From: Bifiguratus adelaidae
Taxonomy: Eukaryota > Mucoromycota > Endogonomycetes > Endogonales
Direction: 5' to 3'
Assembly (NCBI GenBank): GCA_002261195.1
Contig: MVBO01000014.1
Span: 124,001-188,000 of the forward strand
Length of the DNA: 64,000 nt
Within the stretch, counting starts at the first letter, position 1; every line of letters begins with the position of its first letter. The notes under the pieces were generated by a model. The model did no database searches. It worked only from the letters and a program-made list of their open reading frames with translations, and was not told the origin of the DNA. A program made the position numbers and the translations under genes. Positions 52,845-64,000 of the stretch are shown one piece after another.

Positions 52845-54091
52845 ATGGACTTTGAGTATGAGACACCTTGGTCCAATCGACCAGGGATCTTTCACGCTAC
52901 CTTCTCTGCACCTGCTAATGTACCGTCACTACCCTCAGGTGAGATGGCAGTGGTTGAATGGTGTATGACCAATGCTCATGGGTTTTGTAGCAAAGGATGT
53001 CGACAAGGAATCCATCAAGTCAGGCACGACAGAACCACCATTGGGTTTCTCCAACCTATCGCTGGACATGGCAAAGACGGAAGGCGAACCTCAACGACCT
53101 ATCCCCTCTACAACACATCAATCGGCTCCCGCACTTTCAACTGTGACATCAACACGAAGCGGTGGCGGATCGCGTTCTCTTCGTGGCAATAGAAGGGAAC
53201 AAACGAGCAGGAAGCGACCACATCGACGTACCCATGACCATCGACAATCGAAATATGCGCGATACAGCTCGTCATCGGAGGATGAGACGAGTGAGGATGA
53301 GCGATACAGCAGCGACGATGAACAGCATAAGGTAAGGTGTCTCTGTTGTCATTGGAGATATTCCTATAAGAGCTGCACTCACATGTGCTCCTAGTCCAAG
53401 CCTCAACGGCGATCTGCATCCAGCCGTTCCATGCCGCAGAAATCCCATGCTCATCCACATCTCGACCATGAACGCCAACTTCCCTATCTCATATCAGGGT
53501 AAGCATCCTTGACAACTTTGTGCTGTCCATGACTAACTCTACGACGGCAGGTATCTTCAACTAGCCTTCAACATCATCATCATTTCCGCCCTCATCTATG
53601 TCATTGTCCAATTTGTCTATACTGTACAGGCTGATGTGGACGCTCGTGTCGAAAAGTACAGCAATGGTGAGTCAATATGTGCAAGTGACTTGAGACTCAT
53701 TGCTTGAATCTATCCAGAAATTCTGCAAGAGATTGCGCAATGCTCTCGCTCTTACATGGAGAATCGGTGTGATCCCGGTTCGCGAGTCCCTGCCATGGAT
53801 ACAGCATGCCGAGAATGGGAGCAATGTATGCATCAAGATCCCACCATTGTCGGACGAGCCCGTGTCTCTGCAGAAACATTTGCCGAAATCATCAACAGCT
53901 TCGTGGATTCCATCTCCTACAAGACCATGTCCTTCTTTATCCTCATTCTCGGTGTATTCCTCTTTGCCTCCAACTTTGCATTTAGCTTCTACAAATCTCG
54001 ACAAACCCCTCATTCACAAGTACATTATATACCTACCATGGGCTTTCCTCCACACAATCGCCAAGTGGGATGGCCCTACGATCGATACTGA
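52845..54091 (+). CDS. BRL1: Brl1/Brr6 nuclear-envelope membrane protein
   Basis: Acts in the nuclear envelope in pore assembly and lipid balance. Spliced N-terminus MDFEYETPWSNRPGIFHATF; an ATG at 52821 in frame would add eight residues. A Ser/Arg-rich region (KYARYSSSSEDETSEDERYS) precedes the conserved domain: YLISGYLQLAFNIIIIS, first helix, and VDARVEKYSN. A lumenal part with four cysteines (CSRSYMENRCDPG, ACREWEQCM) is followed by the second helix (TMSFFILILGVFLFASNFAF). The four Cys form the disulfides of the family. Start codon only 35 bp from the divergent CCDC130 start. Confidence 0.92.
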
Positions 54092-54144
54092 AATAAAAAG
54101 TGGAGTGTGACAGGCTTTTCTTGGTTTTTGGTGTGCGGTTTGGC

Positions 54145-55504
54145 ATGGACTCGGCCGATGCGTTAAAGCGGTGGGAGTTGGAGAACAACGTGGTGACGCT
54201 AGACAAGGCGAGTCAGGATCAGATATACTTTTACGACAAGCAAGAGCAAATCAAGGAGACGGCCAGTAAACCATGGAAGAAGGAGTAAGTGGTCGAATGA
54301 GCTGCTGGCCTTGTGGATGGCATTGATGCCCTGTCTAGTCCACATTACTTTACCAAAGTCAAGATATCTGCTGTTGCACTTATCAAGATGGTACGCGGGC
54401 ACGCTATAACGTTTTGGTTATGCGCTGACTTTTCACTAGGTCATGCACGCGCGTTCTGGAGGCATCTATGAAATCATGGGGCTGATGCAGGGCAAAGTGC
54501 GAGGGGATACCATGTATGTCATGGATTCGTTTGCTTTGCCTGTCGAGGGTACCGAGACGCGTGTGAGCGCCATGACAGAGGCGGATGAGTATATGGTTCA
54601 ATACTCGGAGACCATCAAAGAGGTAGGATGAACAGACATTGGTCGAGGGAGCGTAGCTTATTGGTAGCATATGTTGTAGGTGGGACGGCTGGAGAACGTC
54701 ATTGGATGGTATCATAGTCATCCCGGTTATGGTTGCTGGTTATCTGGAATTGATGTCAGCACGCAAATGACACAACAACAATGGACAGATCCCTATGTGG
54801 CGGTAGTGGTAGGTCTTTCTGGTTGAATGCCAAGAAAGGAGGCTGACGCGACTTGTTTTAGATTGATCCTAATCGTACCATGTCGGCCGGAAAGGTGGAC
54901 ATTGGTGCGTTTCGCACATATCCAGAGGTCGGGAGCCAAACAGGCAAATGCAGTCCATGACACTCACGCGTGCATAGGGCTATAAACCGCCGGATGAGGG
55001 TCCATCTGAATACCAAACAATACCTTTGGACAAGATAGAAGATTTCGGTGTACATGCAAAAAGGTAAGGCAGCTGTCGCATGAAACCCTGCTCATCCTGT
55101 TACCTAGATATTATCCATTGGAAGTGACGCATTTCAAGTCCTCATTAGATACGCAATTACTGGAATTGCTGTGGAACAAATACTGGGTCAATACGCTCTC
55201 ACAATCACCCCTGATCACGGTAAGAAGTCTCAACGTTTCTGGTATGCGTCTCACCGTTCTGTTGGCCATATAGAATCGCGAACATGCCGCAAGACAAATG
55301 GCAGATTTGGCGCAGAAACTGGAACAAGCCGAATCCTCCATACGGCAGTCACCGCGAGGTAGCTTTCCCGGTGGAGATCGACGAAAAGGAGATGAAAGCC
55401 AATTATCCCGGGTGACCAAAGACAGCTCAAAAATAAGCATAGAAGCAGCACATGGTCTCATGTCACAGGTCCTGAAGCAAGTCTTATTCAACAGACAGGA
55501 GTAA
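54145..55504 (+). CDS. CSN5: COP9 signalosome subunit 5 (JAMM deneddylase)
   Basis: Removes Nedd8 from cullins. About eight exons from ATG 54145 ([15 protein letters not shown]). The MPN+ domain has EIMGLMQGK and the metal site [20 protein letters not shown], which is the JAMM His-x-His...Asp set. It is followed by [28 protein letters not shown] and [20 protein letters not shown]. The C-terminal helix part ends [15 protein letters not shown]. The start is only 53 bp after the BRL1 stop on the same strand. Confidence 0.96.
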
Positions 55505-55896
55505 AGAAGATTGCAGGTTGCAATCATGTTTTCGCTCGATACTACCCTTGGAATATAGAGAGAAAAAAGTGACACTATAGGCCTGGCTGGGTCGACATTT
55601 TGTACCTTGTTGCAACCACCCATTTGTGGCCATACAATGTAACCTACCTTGGAATACCAGCAATAGCTCCTGCATATAACATGAAATAAACACTGGATCG
55701 ATTGTGGGAAGCTCATCATGCAATTGACAACTGAGCATCCAATGTCGTAGGGCTAGAGGAATCAGAAAGTCTAAACCACCACTTGTCGCTGTCTTGTGCG
55801 CACATTGCTCATGCACGTCGCGAATGAAGAATTCCCAAATTAAGAAGGTTGCGTGCCAGGCACTTTCCAGGCTCCACTGTTTCTTACTCTTCTGCG
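55505..55896. other. Intergenic region
   Basis: CSN5 3' end and promoter of the RabGAP gene. No feature beyond AT-rich stretches is seen. Confidence 0.5.
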
Positions 55897-58533
55897 ATGG
55901 AAGCCTCGCCGACGATCGCAGAGAGACGTAGAATGTCGTCCGCAGCTTCACGACGATTTCGGTTATCTATTGGTGCCACTGTCAGAAATGAGCGGGATGA
56001 CGATGAGTCTAGTCCACTGTTCCAAAGGTTGGAAAAGGAGAACAAGGATATTCGTGACAATGTGAGTGAGGCTTAGGCTGGTGATATGCTTCCTAGTAAC
56101 TCTCGGATGTTTAGGAGACGAGCGAGTTTTTGCTGGCCCATTTGGAGCAACAGAACGCGTTATTAGATATGGATCCGAAAGCGATCTGTATCGAATCTAA
56201 TCAGCTGCGTTCCACCTTTTCCACGATCCAGAAGCTCGTTATGGACAGTAACAAGAGCACGGCGTTGCAGATGGCACAAGCCTTGCCGACATCACCCCTC
56301 AAAGGTGCTTTTAGTATTGCCGACATTCACTCAAATTCTTCAGAAGAGTATCTTCGAACGATTGATTGGGATTTCTGGGGAGCACTCATCGAGGATTATC
56401 CTACGGTAGCCGCCAAGGTGCCGCACCTACTCGTTGCCAAGGTCAAGGTCGGTTTACCACCTCAGCTTCGTGGATTGATTTGGCAAGCCATGTCTCAGTC
56501 TGCTTCAACGAATTTGCAATCTCTCTATGAGCAGTTGGTAGAGGAGCCATCTGCATATGGCAAGGTCATCCATCGTGATCTCAGTAGGACGTTTCCCAAA
56601 GTGGACATGTTCAAAGAAGAAGGTGGACAAGGCCAGCAAGCGATGGAACGTGTCCTTCGAGCTTACAGTTTGTACGATGCTCATGTTGGTTATTGCCAAG
56701 GGCTCGCCTTTGTCGTTGGACCGCTGTTGATGGTGATGCCGGAAAAGGAAGGATTTTGTGTGTTTGTAAGGTGAGTTTGCAGCACGATATGAGAAAGTCC
56801 TCATGGTTCTCGACAGACTCATGGAAACGTACGGAATGCGCACCATGTATACTCTTAATATGGAAGGTCTGCAGCTCCGTCTGAGCCAGTTTGATAGCCT
56901 GCTAGCCCAACTACTACCGTCGATCCATCAGCATCTTACACGACGGTCCATTGGTCCGGCAATCTACGCGTCTCAATGGTTCTTGACATTGTTCGCTTAT
57001 GCATTCCCGATACCAGTTATATTGCGTATCTACGACGTTGTCTTTGCGGAGGGTGCCCACGAGACCATTATGCGTCTCGCGGTTGCCATCATGAAACGTT
57101 CTGAACAGGACATATGCCGACTGCAAGAGTTTGAAGAAGTCTTGGAATTCTTGACTTCCAAACTGTTTGGACCGTATCTCGAAATCCCGAATATGCTCAT
57201 CGAGGACGCATTGGCGCTAAGTAGCGTCATAACAAAGGAACGCATGGACGAGCTTGAGCGAGAATACACCCTAAGGATCTCGAAGGGGAGCGGTCTCACG
57301 CCTCTCGTGGAAACATCCAATGACACGACAAGAAAAAGACAATCGATTCTCGGTATTCCCTACGGACCTTCCCCGAAGACTCCGGCAGAGGAGCAAGCTG
57401 ACAAGGCAAAAAATCGACATTCATTCGCGGGCTTCATAAGTCTTCCCCGCAACCCTCTGTCACCAGCCCCACCAAGGAGTTCTGACATGATTGGGGAGCC
57501 AAACCAAGATACATCACCTCCACCCATGGGTCAGCATATGAAGGATATGCTTGCAGACATGAGTACTTTGGAAAAGACCAACGCCAGCCTGAGCAGGGAA
57601 TTGGAGTCGGTTTCAAAGCAGCGCGACAAAGTTACGTACGAGTACCGGCTATTACAGGAGAAATTGTTGGAGAGAGACCAGGAAATAGAAGACTTAAGGC
57701 ACGACATGCGAAGCTCCATTGCCGATTCCCAATCTGTCAGCTCCTCTTCCCTCAGAGATTCGACCTCTTCCTACGCGCACCATCCTGGCTTGTCTGCATC
57801 ACAATCACAGGAAGCGCTGGTACAGAAGCTTGCCATGGTGCAAGAGGAGCTCGAACGCTCCGAAAAAGCCAAGCAAAACGCTCAACGAGAACGCGACGAC
57901 ATCTTTCGTGACTACAAGCCGATTCGACAGCGGCTGGTGGAGAGCAAGAAGCTAGCCATGGAGCTACAACTAGAAAAGCTTGGCTTGATACAAAAGATTG
58001 AAGGTTTAGAGAGGACCGTGCGCACTCTGTCTGTGAGGTCTTCGTCGTCGGACCAGAATAGTAACAGCGAGATATCATCACAAGATAGGCGAGCCGCTCT
58101 CGATCTCCGACGACGACACACTGTATACAAGGCCCAAACAACCGACAATCACGACGAAAATGCCGCATTTGAGATCGTTTCGAAACTGGCAAATAGCGAG
58201 GAACGCTGCAGAGAACTTGAAAAGCTATTGGCGGATGCAAAGCTTAAAATCGTCATGTTGGAGACGGCTAATCAACCGCACACGCCCTTGCCCTCCATGG
58301 ACAACGCAAAACCGTCCCTAGAGAGCATTGAAAGCGATAATGATTATTTCAGCGGACGCCCTGCTGGATCCAGCCGTGGTCATCAATCCACCGGCGATAT
58401 ACCCTCTATTAGGATGCGTCCGAAAAACCCGAACCGCAGCTCCGTGTACGCTAGGATGATGGGCGCACTTTCATTGAATGGCTCGGTACAACCATCCCCA
58501 GTCGTTGACGAGCTTTCCATCGGAGACATGTAG
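55897..58533 (+). CDS. TBC RabGAP with coiled-coil tail (EVI5/Gyp5-like)
   Basis: Rab GAP for secretory-pathway traffic. Three exons from ATG 55897 (MEASPTIAERRRMSS). The TBC domain has DYPTVAAKVPHLLVAKVKVG, PPQLRGLIWQAM and the two catalytic fingers VIHRDLSRTFP and GYCQGLAFVVG. It continues with RLMETYGMRTMY, WFLTLFAYAFP and AEGAHETIMRLAVAIM. A Ser/Pro linker and then long coiled coil (ELEREYTLRI and LARDQEIEDLRHDM-like heptads to RELEKLLADAKLKIVMLE) make up the C-terminal half. The layout is that of EVI5 and Gyp5. Confidence 0.92.
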
Positions 58534-58588
58534 AAGTCGCACACTATCCATTCCCAATTGTATATACATTGTTTAAGATGCATTGGTA

Positions 58589-58990
58589 CTAGTTTTGAGC
58601 TTTTTTCAACCTTGTAGGAGGCATGTAGCGTATATCCAACAGATACTCTTCATCACTATCCGTCTTCCTCTTGCAGGTGGCACAAATTTTGGCGCCATGG
58701 GGTAACCCAAGGACCTCCAGGAGGCGTTTTGGACATGGTGTCAAGCTCAGTTTGGGCGGATCGGCATGGAGGTATTCCACCGGTTTGGATCCTTTGGGTG
58801 GTCGACCTCGTCTAGGTGTCGTACTCCTATCCGGGTTCAATCCAATGGGGTTATAGAAGTTGTGTTTGGGATGACTACAGGATTCTTGTGCTTCCAATGT
58901 GTCGACTCCGGATAGCTCAAAATGCATCAGATCTGCAAGGCATCAATCAAGCGGGTTGTTGGGCATCACCTTACCTTGGGTGTATTGCAT
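58589..58990 (-). CDS. Small AT-hook protein with a CxxC element
   Basis: About 118 aa, two exons joined by a 42-nt intron (58933-58974); start MQYTQ at 58990. It has an AT-hook (RRGRPPKGSKP), then CPKRLLEVLGLPHGAKICAT with a following CKRKTD, and the DIRYMPPTRLKK tail. The AT-hook points to DNA binding, and the Cys pairs could hold zinc. No named family recognised. Confidence 0.6.
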
Positions 58991-59449
58991 GAACGTGAAT
59001 TGGGTGGTGGGACGTGTTGCCTGCTTTTTATAGGGGCGGAATGTCATTCATATTGTCGAGATCAAATTCCAACATGCTCAATCCATTGTATGGTCCAAGC
59101 GCATGAAATCATCCCTATCGGGCCGTCTCCGTGCTATACAGGGAATCCTTTTTGACCTGTCGACACGTCCATTGTGATTGGCTCGCCACGTTCACATTGT
59201 TGGATTTACGAATAAAGGGTCACTGTGGCATCCCGACTGCGCAAGCTGATGTGGCTGTCTAAAGCAGGCATAAAAAGAGCCCCCCGTCACATGTTAAAGC
59301 TATTCCATTCATTTCCAGGATATTTTAGGAATTTGGAGCAGGTCAGTGACACGCTAGGGCCAAGGCATGGACGGGAATTTGGAAAAAGGGGGTTGCACAC
59401 GCCACGTTTTTCTCTCTACCATTTACGAGGGCTAATGTACACGTAACGT
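58991..59449. other. Intergenic region between convergent and tandem minus-strand genes
   Basis: Promoter of the AT-hook gene and 3' end of the B-box gene. A plus-strand 73-codon basic frame at 59225-59446 begins with GTG and is not supported. Confidence 0.5.
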
Positions 59450-61435
59450 CTACCAGCCTCCCCCATCAAAGCCGGTAAATCCGGTCAGAAGGAAGACGGG
59501 AAAGTAAGGCTTCTTCTCTAGCTGCGAACACCAATTCCATGCACTCGTCAGTCGACCGTCAATGCAACTGCCGGCATCAAAGAAATTGTCGGCTCCAGAG
59601 CCGTCAAAAGCGCCTCGGAAGAAATCGGCGAGAATGACCTTCTTGCAATTCTCTACACCGTCAAAGGTATTTTGGATGTAGTTGTGTAGACCGGCGTTCT
59701 TGTTGACGTTTTCCACTTCATCCAGGCAGGTGCAAATCGGTCCGAGAATGCGGGAAACTTGATTATACTTGTCAATGAACATGAGCGCATTGGCAACATT
59801 CTTGTCGCCTAAATGAATGACACTGCTGCCAACCCAATGACCGGCTTTTTGCTGTGCCCTATGCAAGATTCGATGCATCTCTCGGCTGACACGTGGGCAA
59901 TTCTGGACACGGTTTAGTCCTTGACCGGTATCCCTCAGACGATATGGATTCTCCTCATCGAGCATGTCGGCATCCGAGAGTGACCACAGCATAAACATCT
60001 CATGCAGGATTTCGCGCCATAAATTAAGGGTTTGGTTGACATAGGCATACTGGGTTTCGTGGGTGTGTGTGAGTCGATGTCCGAATCTGCCTGCCATGAT
60101 AGCCAGTGAATGAGACGCCTCCTTTTTGTTGGGATGAAAATACTTTTGCAGATAATGGAGCATCTTGTCACACGGATCGCTAAAGTATAAGGGCTTGGGT
60201 CAATGCCCGCTTTCATACAAAGAGGAGGGCAAAGCACTTACCGGTTGGCACGTAGATAAGCGTGGTTGTCACCAATCGAATAAAGACAGTGTTTAATCTC
60301 CTCACTCCGTAAATTCGGTCCGGCGAATTTGCGGCTCAAGATCTCGATGGCACGTTCCTTTTCCTTGATTTCCTTTTGTACTTGGTAGCGTGTCTTGCCA
60401 TCAGGAAGGATTTCTTTGGTGGCCACGGCCACCAACTCATGATGAAGGAGGTTCAGCGCCTTTCGAGATTCCAGGAATGAATAGACCGTCTTGATTGGCC
60501 TTGCGCAAGAGAAACCCAACATGTCTTGCACTTCTGGTATCGCCGAGTCCTAAACTAGCGTGTGGGTTGTTCGCCATAAAGAGCAAGAATCTAGCTTACC
60601 ATCAACATGTACATCAGCTTCCCGTAAGCCGATCGCATTTTCTCTGGATTCATGATTTTATGGCTGCATCAACCCACGATTGAGCAAAACCATATCCTGG
60701 GACGATATCTTGCACTTACCGACGCCCAATTTCGAACAAATTCTGGAAAAAGACAGCATTGTCCTCAAAAGCTCGGTCCGCAAAGAGCTCTTGCCCCAGT
60801 TTGTAATCACTCGCCACGACGAGACCTGACAGGATGGCGCATAAGTCTCTGATTTGATGAACGATGCGTTTTGCCTTGTTGGAGTACGAAATGATGTCAA
60901 TCTTGTCCGTGTATTCCGACACATTGATCGCCGCCTCGAGCAATCTCAAAAACTTCCGATCCTCATAAGCCAGTCGCAGAGGAATGTACTTTGCCCTACT
61001 TTCTATCCATGCGCCAAACGTATCACTTCCATTATTGATCATGATCGTGCCATTTTGCGTCGTCGTACGCTCCGCCTCCATCACCGACTCGCCGGTTTCT
61101 GTGCCACTGGAGACCGACGTGTAATCGACCGAGGCTGTTTCGCTCCGTACAGGCTCCGCCTTGCTCTCTACAGCAACCTTTTTGCTAGTATGCTTCTTGC
61201 GATTGCCCGTACGATGCAACATTGCGTGACAAACTTCGCAAAAGTCTTCTGAACACTGTTCACAAAAGAGCACCGCGTCTTGATCTTGACATTCAACGCA
61301 GAATCCCTGAGGCGGAGGTCGACTCTGTTCAGCGTCTACATCAATCTCGTTGTCGTCCTCCGTTTCCATGGCTGATATACTGTCTGATAGGATATCTTTG
61401 AGCTTTTGTCGTCGATCATCCCCATCGCTCTCCAT
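59450..61435 (-). CDS. B-box zinc finger and DUF2009 protein
   Basis: About 590 aa in four exons. ATG 61435 has a strong start context (gccATGg) and gives MESDGDDRRQKLKDIL; ATGs at 61450 and 61564 are in frame upstream. A B-box zinc finger reads GFCVECQDQDAVLFCEQCSE then DFCEVCHAMLHRTGNRKKHT. DUF2009 follows: FGAWIESRAKYIPLRLAYED, FLRLLEAAINVSEYTDKID, SGLVVASDYKLGQELFADR, GDNHAYLRANR, KMLHYLQKYFHPNKKEASHS and FLLTGFTGFDGGGW. DUF2009 is shared by plants and some fungi and has no fixed function; it is suspected to be a ubiquitin-linked or RNA protein. Confidence 0.85.
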
Positions 61436-61811
61436 GGCAAGGTTGACCATAAAAGGAAGGATGTGATGAAAGGATAAGCAAGGCAATACGCCATGATTCG
61501 ATGCCGGCGAGAGAGGGGAGTAAGAGTAATATATAGTGGAGATTGTTTCGCTGGTGACGATCATGGTGTAATAGATCAGATGTGCTTCTTGATCTCATCG
61601 ATTCAAACACGAGAGTGGCGATTGAGATTATATACGTACATGCCATATCTATGCGAGATGGATCGTTGACACGTTCGCCGTGAGAGATACTGGAGATGCA
61701 ACAGTATATTCTTCCTTCCATCGCTTCTTTACATACGAGCAACGGAACCTTTTGAGAGTGAGGAATATAAAGGGGCGCGCTATTCATCACCACCCAATTT
61801 CACGGTGTTGT
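61436..61811. other. Divergent promoter of B-box/DUF2009 and GPATCH1
   Basis: 376 bp between start codons with TATA-like stretches on both strands (atatata near 61530 and 61630). No gene called here. Confidence 0.45.
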
Positions 61812-64000
61812 ATGGAAGACGACGAGGAGGATCGCACGGTGGCCTTTGTCTTTTATGGGACAGAGTTCCCTGAACCTGTGGAGAAGGATGGCAAGGTCAA
61901 GGATGAAGGTAAATTTGTGCCGGTATGGCAACAAGAGGTGAGAAGAACGCGGCATGGCATGGAATGACGGGATTGACGATGGTGGTTGGCATTAGGTCAC
62001 GGACGAAAAGGGTCGGCGAAGATTTCACGGTGCCTTTACGGGCGGTTTCTCAGCTGGCTACTTTAACACGGTGGGCTCAAAGGAAGGCAAGTGATGTGAT
62101 GCTTTAGAGAGGACATTGCTCATGCGGTTCTCATTAGGATGGGCACCGTCGACGTTTACGTCTTCTCGGAACAAGAAGGATGGAGAGGAACGAAAGCAAT
62201 ACAGGGCGGAGGACTTTATGGATGAGGAAGACATTTCGGTAAGGCTACGAACCCGGATTCCATCTGTTATAGACATATGCTCAACCATATTAGGATTTCG
62301 GATTGAAAGGGCAGATCAAGACGACGCAAGAATTTGACATTCTCGGAGGAACTCAGCGAGAGTTGGAGCAACGCAAGGCGCTGGCGGAAGCGGTGGAAAA
62401 GGACGAAGCGTAAGTTTTGGCCTTTAAGGTCGTCGTGCTGGAATATCCACTAATGTCGGGACGGCCTCTCTCAGGACATTTGGCATCCTTCCGTCAAAGT
62501 TCATTTCGGACCTTGTCGTACCAAAGCATGATCCAATCGGTATACGGCTCCTACGACGGATGGGCTGGCGACCTGGTCAAGGTATAGGGCCCAGGGAACA
62601 ACGCAAGCGGAAAAGAGATCAAAAAGAGATGGACGAGGAGGATGACGACTTTGACATTCATGCAAAAGAGGTCTTGTTTGCTCCCAAGGATACAGCGGTG
62701 GTAAAACTGGAAAACAAGACCGATAAGCGCGGCCTAGGCTACGATCCCTTCCGAAACGATCGGCATGTGGAGGAAATGCGACGATTACGAGCTCAGGCAA
62801 GGTTGGATGGAGAGAATCCGGATAATATTTTGGCATCAAGCGATGCAGATCGCAAGAGGAAGCGGATAGAAGGCTTCGGGATCGGTGTGTTGGAGGAAGA
62901 TGAGGATCACTCGTTTGATCTCTATGGTGACTCGGAGTCGCAACGGCCCAGTTCCTTGCATTCACAAAAGGTTGCCTACCGGTCGACAATCATTGACGAG
63001 GATGAAGACGAGTCCACCTATCACCCTGTTCACAAGCAATCTCGTGTTGGCCCATCCCAAAGGGACGCCGCAAAAAGTCGTTCGCGTGGGCATGAGCAGT
63101 GCTGTGATGGCAGGTCTCCTTTAGCAGGTTTTCACTTGGCGAGCGAGAAGCCACAAGCAGCAAAGTGGCAAGTATGACTTTGCCTAAGGCGCAGCATATT
63201 CCTGACACGCATATTCAACAGGTTTAAGCCTCCGGTTGTGCCAGACGACTACAAGCCGATACATGCTTTTAAAGAGCCGGAAAAGCCAGCTGAGGCACCA
63301 CTGAATCCTGGTGAGAGACACGAATTAACCTTTGAAAAGCGCGGCCGCATCTTGGGAGAAACTCCGCTGGAAGGTCCCGCACGCTCTGTATTCGACACAA
63401 TGACACCGGAGGCCAAGCAGCAGTTGGAAAGCAAAACGGGCGTCTCCTTGGGTTCTACCTCATCTACCGATAAATCTTCTTCAAAAGCAAACATCACCTT
63501 TCCGCCCATCGACAAGAGTGTGGCCCTGTCGGCGCTCAAGGGATTCATGCCGTTTGGATCCAATCTCGCCAAACAAAATCGATATAGACAATATCTCGAG
63601 CACCAAGCCGGCCTTGTGAAGCACGAACCGGTAACGATACCCCCGAGTTTGAGAGCTGAAGAATACGAACAGGAGCTCTCAGATTTCAAAAAATCTGCCA
63701 TGATATACCGACCAATGAGCTCCATGATGGCCAGTCGTTTTACGAGCGCAACAAAAACTGTTCAGCTTGTGGAGGAAGTTCAGGGCGGGCTTAGGACCAC
63801 TCCATTGTCAAGGCCAGAAACTCCGATCGAATCACCCGTGCAAAAGCCAGATCCCAAAAGTGTAAGTCTTACCCAACGTGGCGTGCAATGACGAAAAGCT
63901 CATCGGAACTTTGCTTTAGGTAACCACTGCCGAAGAGGCAGCGGCGTTGAACATGTTTGGACCACTCACTCGAACAATCTCCGACTTTTATCCTAATCGA
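61812..64000 (+). CDS. GPATCH1: G-patch domain protein GPATCH1 (partial at window end)
   Basis: Spliceosome-associated G-patch protein that activates a DEAH helicase. Start ATG 61812 ([20 protein letters not shown]); runs off the window. Landmarks in order are [73 protein letters not shown] (G-patch), [12 protein letters not shown] and [19 protein letters not shown]. Further on are [21 protein letters not shown] and [20 protein letters not shown]. Several short introns, one with a GC donor at 63168-63221. The C-terminus lies beyond 64000. Confidence 0.92.
63168..63221 (+). other. GC-AG intron in GPATCH1
   Basis: 54 nt, donor gcaagt after AAGTG, acceptor caacag. It restores [14 protein letters not shown]. 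The alternative GT at 63172 joins into an immediate TAA stop. Confidence 0.88.

Noticed and set aside
59225..59446. Basic 73-codon frame with GTG start
   Set aside because: No ATG, no domain, and it lies in the promoter and 3' region of flanking genes.

Overview
The window is eukaryotic and fungal. It carries about 33 protein genes in 64 kb on both strands, and most are split by 42-80 nt GT-AG introns. Recognisable fungal proteins include Opi1, the exomer protein Chs5, Scp160 with 14 KH domains, Mrp51, Bot1/mS45, Mam33, Brl1 and the RabGAPs Gyp2 and EVI5-like. GC content is moderate. The presence of LAMTOR1, TMEM198-like, B-box/DUF2009 and DUF4203 proteins suggests an early-diverging fungus, most likely Mucoromycota. 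A basidiomycete cannot be excluded from sequence alone. I saw no tRNA, rRNA, CRISPR array or intact transposon.

Layout: 0.2-4.2 kb has an acetamidase/formamidase, UDP-GlcNAc pyrophosphorylase (UAP1) and a TMEM198-like membrane protein. 4.5-12 kb has PEX6 (with an apparent one-base frameshift), divergent APT1, mitoribosomal MRP51 and a TauD-type dioxygenase. 12.6-18.6 kb has an aspartic-protease-like fragment, SMD3 and SCP160. 19.8-27.3 kb has a small type I membrane protein, a sugar-porter MFS, MOB1, a small secreted protein, OPI1 and a 45-residue CaaX-ended peptide gene. 27.4-32.2 kb has a rhodanese-family protein, an orphan, CHS5 and an AKR7-type reductase. 32.2-34.4 kb is gene-poor with a decayed coding tract. 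34.4-46.9 kb has a PY-motif membrane protein, a tail-anchored coiled-coil protein, MAM33, SSL2 (XPB), mS45 and GYP2. 47.3-64 kb has a kelch membrane protein, SCOC, LAMTOR1, CCDC130, BRL1, CSN5, an EVI5-like RabGAP, an AT-hook protein, a B-box/DUF2009 protein and a partial GPATCH1.

The genes are mostly housekeeping and do not form one pathway. Themes are membrane traffic (PEX6, CHS5, two RabGAPs, SCOC, LAMTOR1), the mitoribosome and mitochondrion (MRP51, mS45, MAM33), and splicing (SMD3, CCDC130, GPATCH1).

The most interesting element is the peptide gene at 27133-27270. It encodes an acidic 45-aa precursor that ends in a tryptophan-containing tail and a CSIM CaaX box, behind a compact promoter with three ATTGTTG sites and three CCAAT boxes. 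It looks like a farnesylated lipopeptide pheromone precursor. Also notable are four in-frame GC-AG introns that all share the donor GCAAGT, three CACGTG boxes upstream of OPI1, and very short shared promoters.
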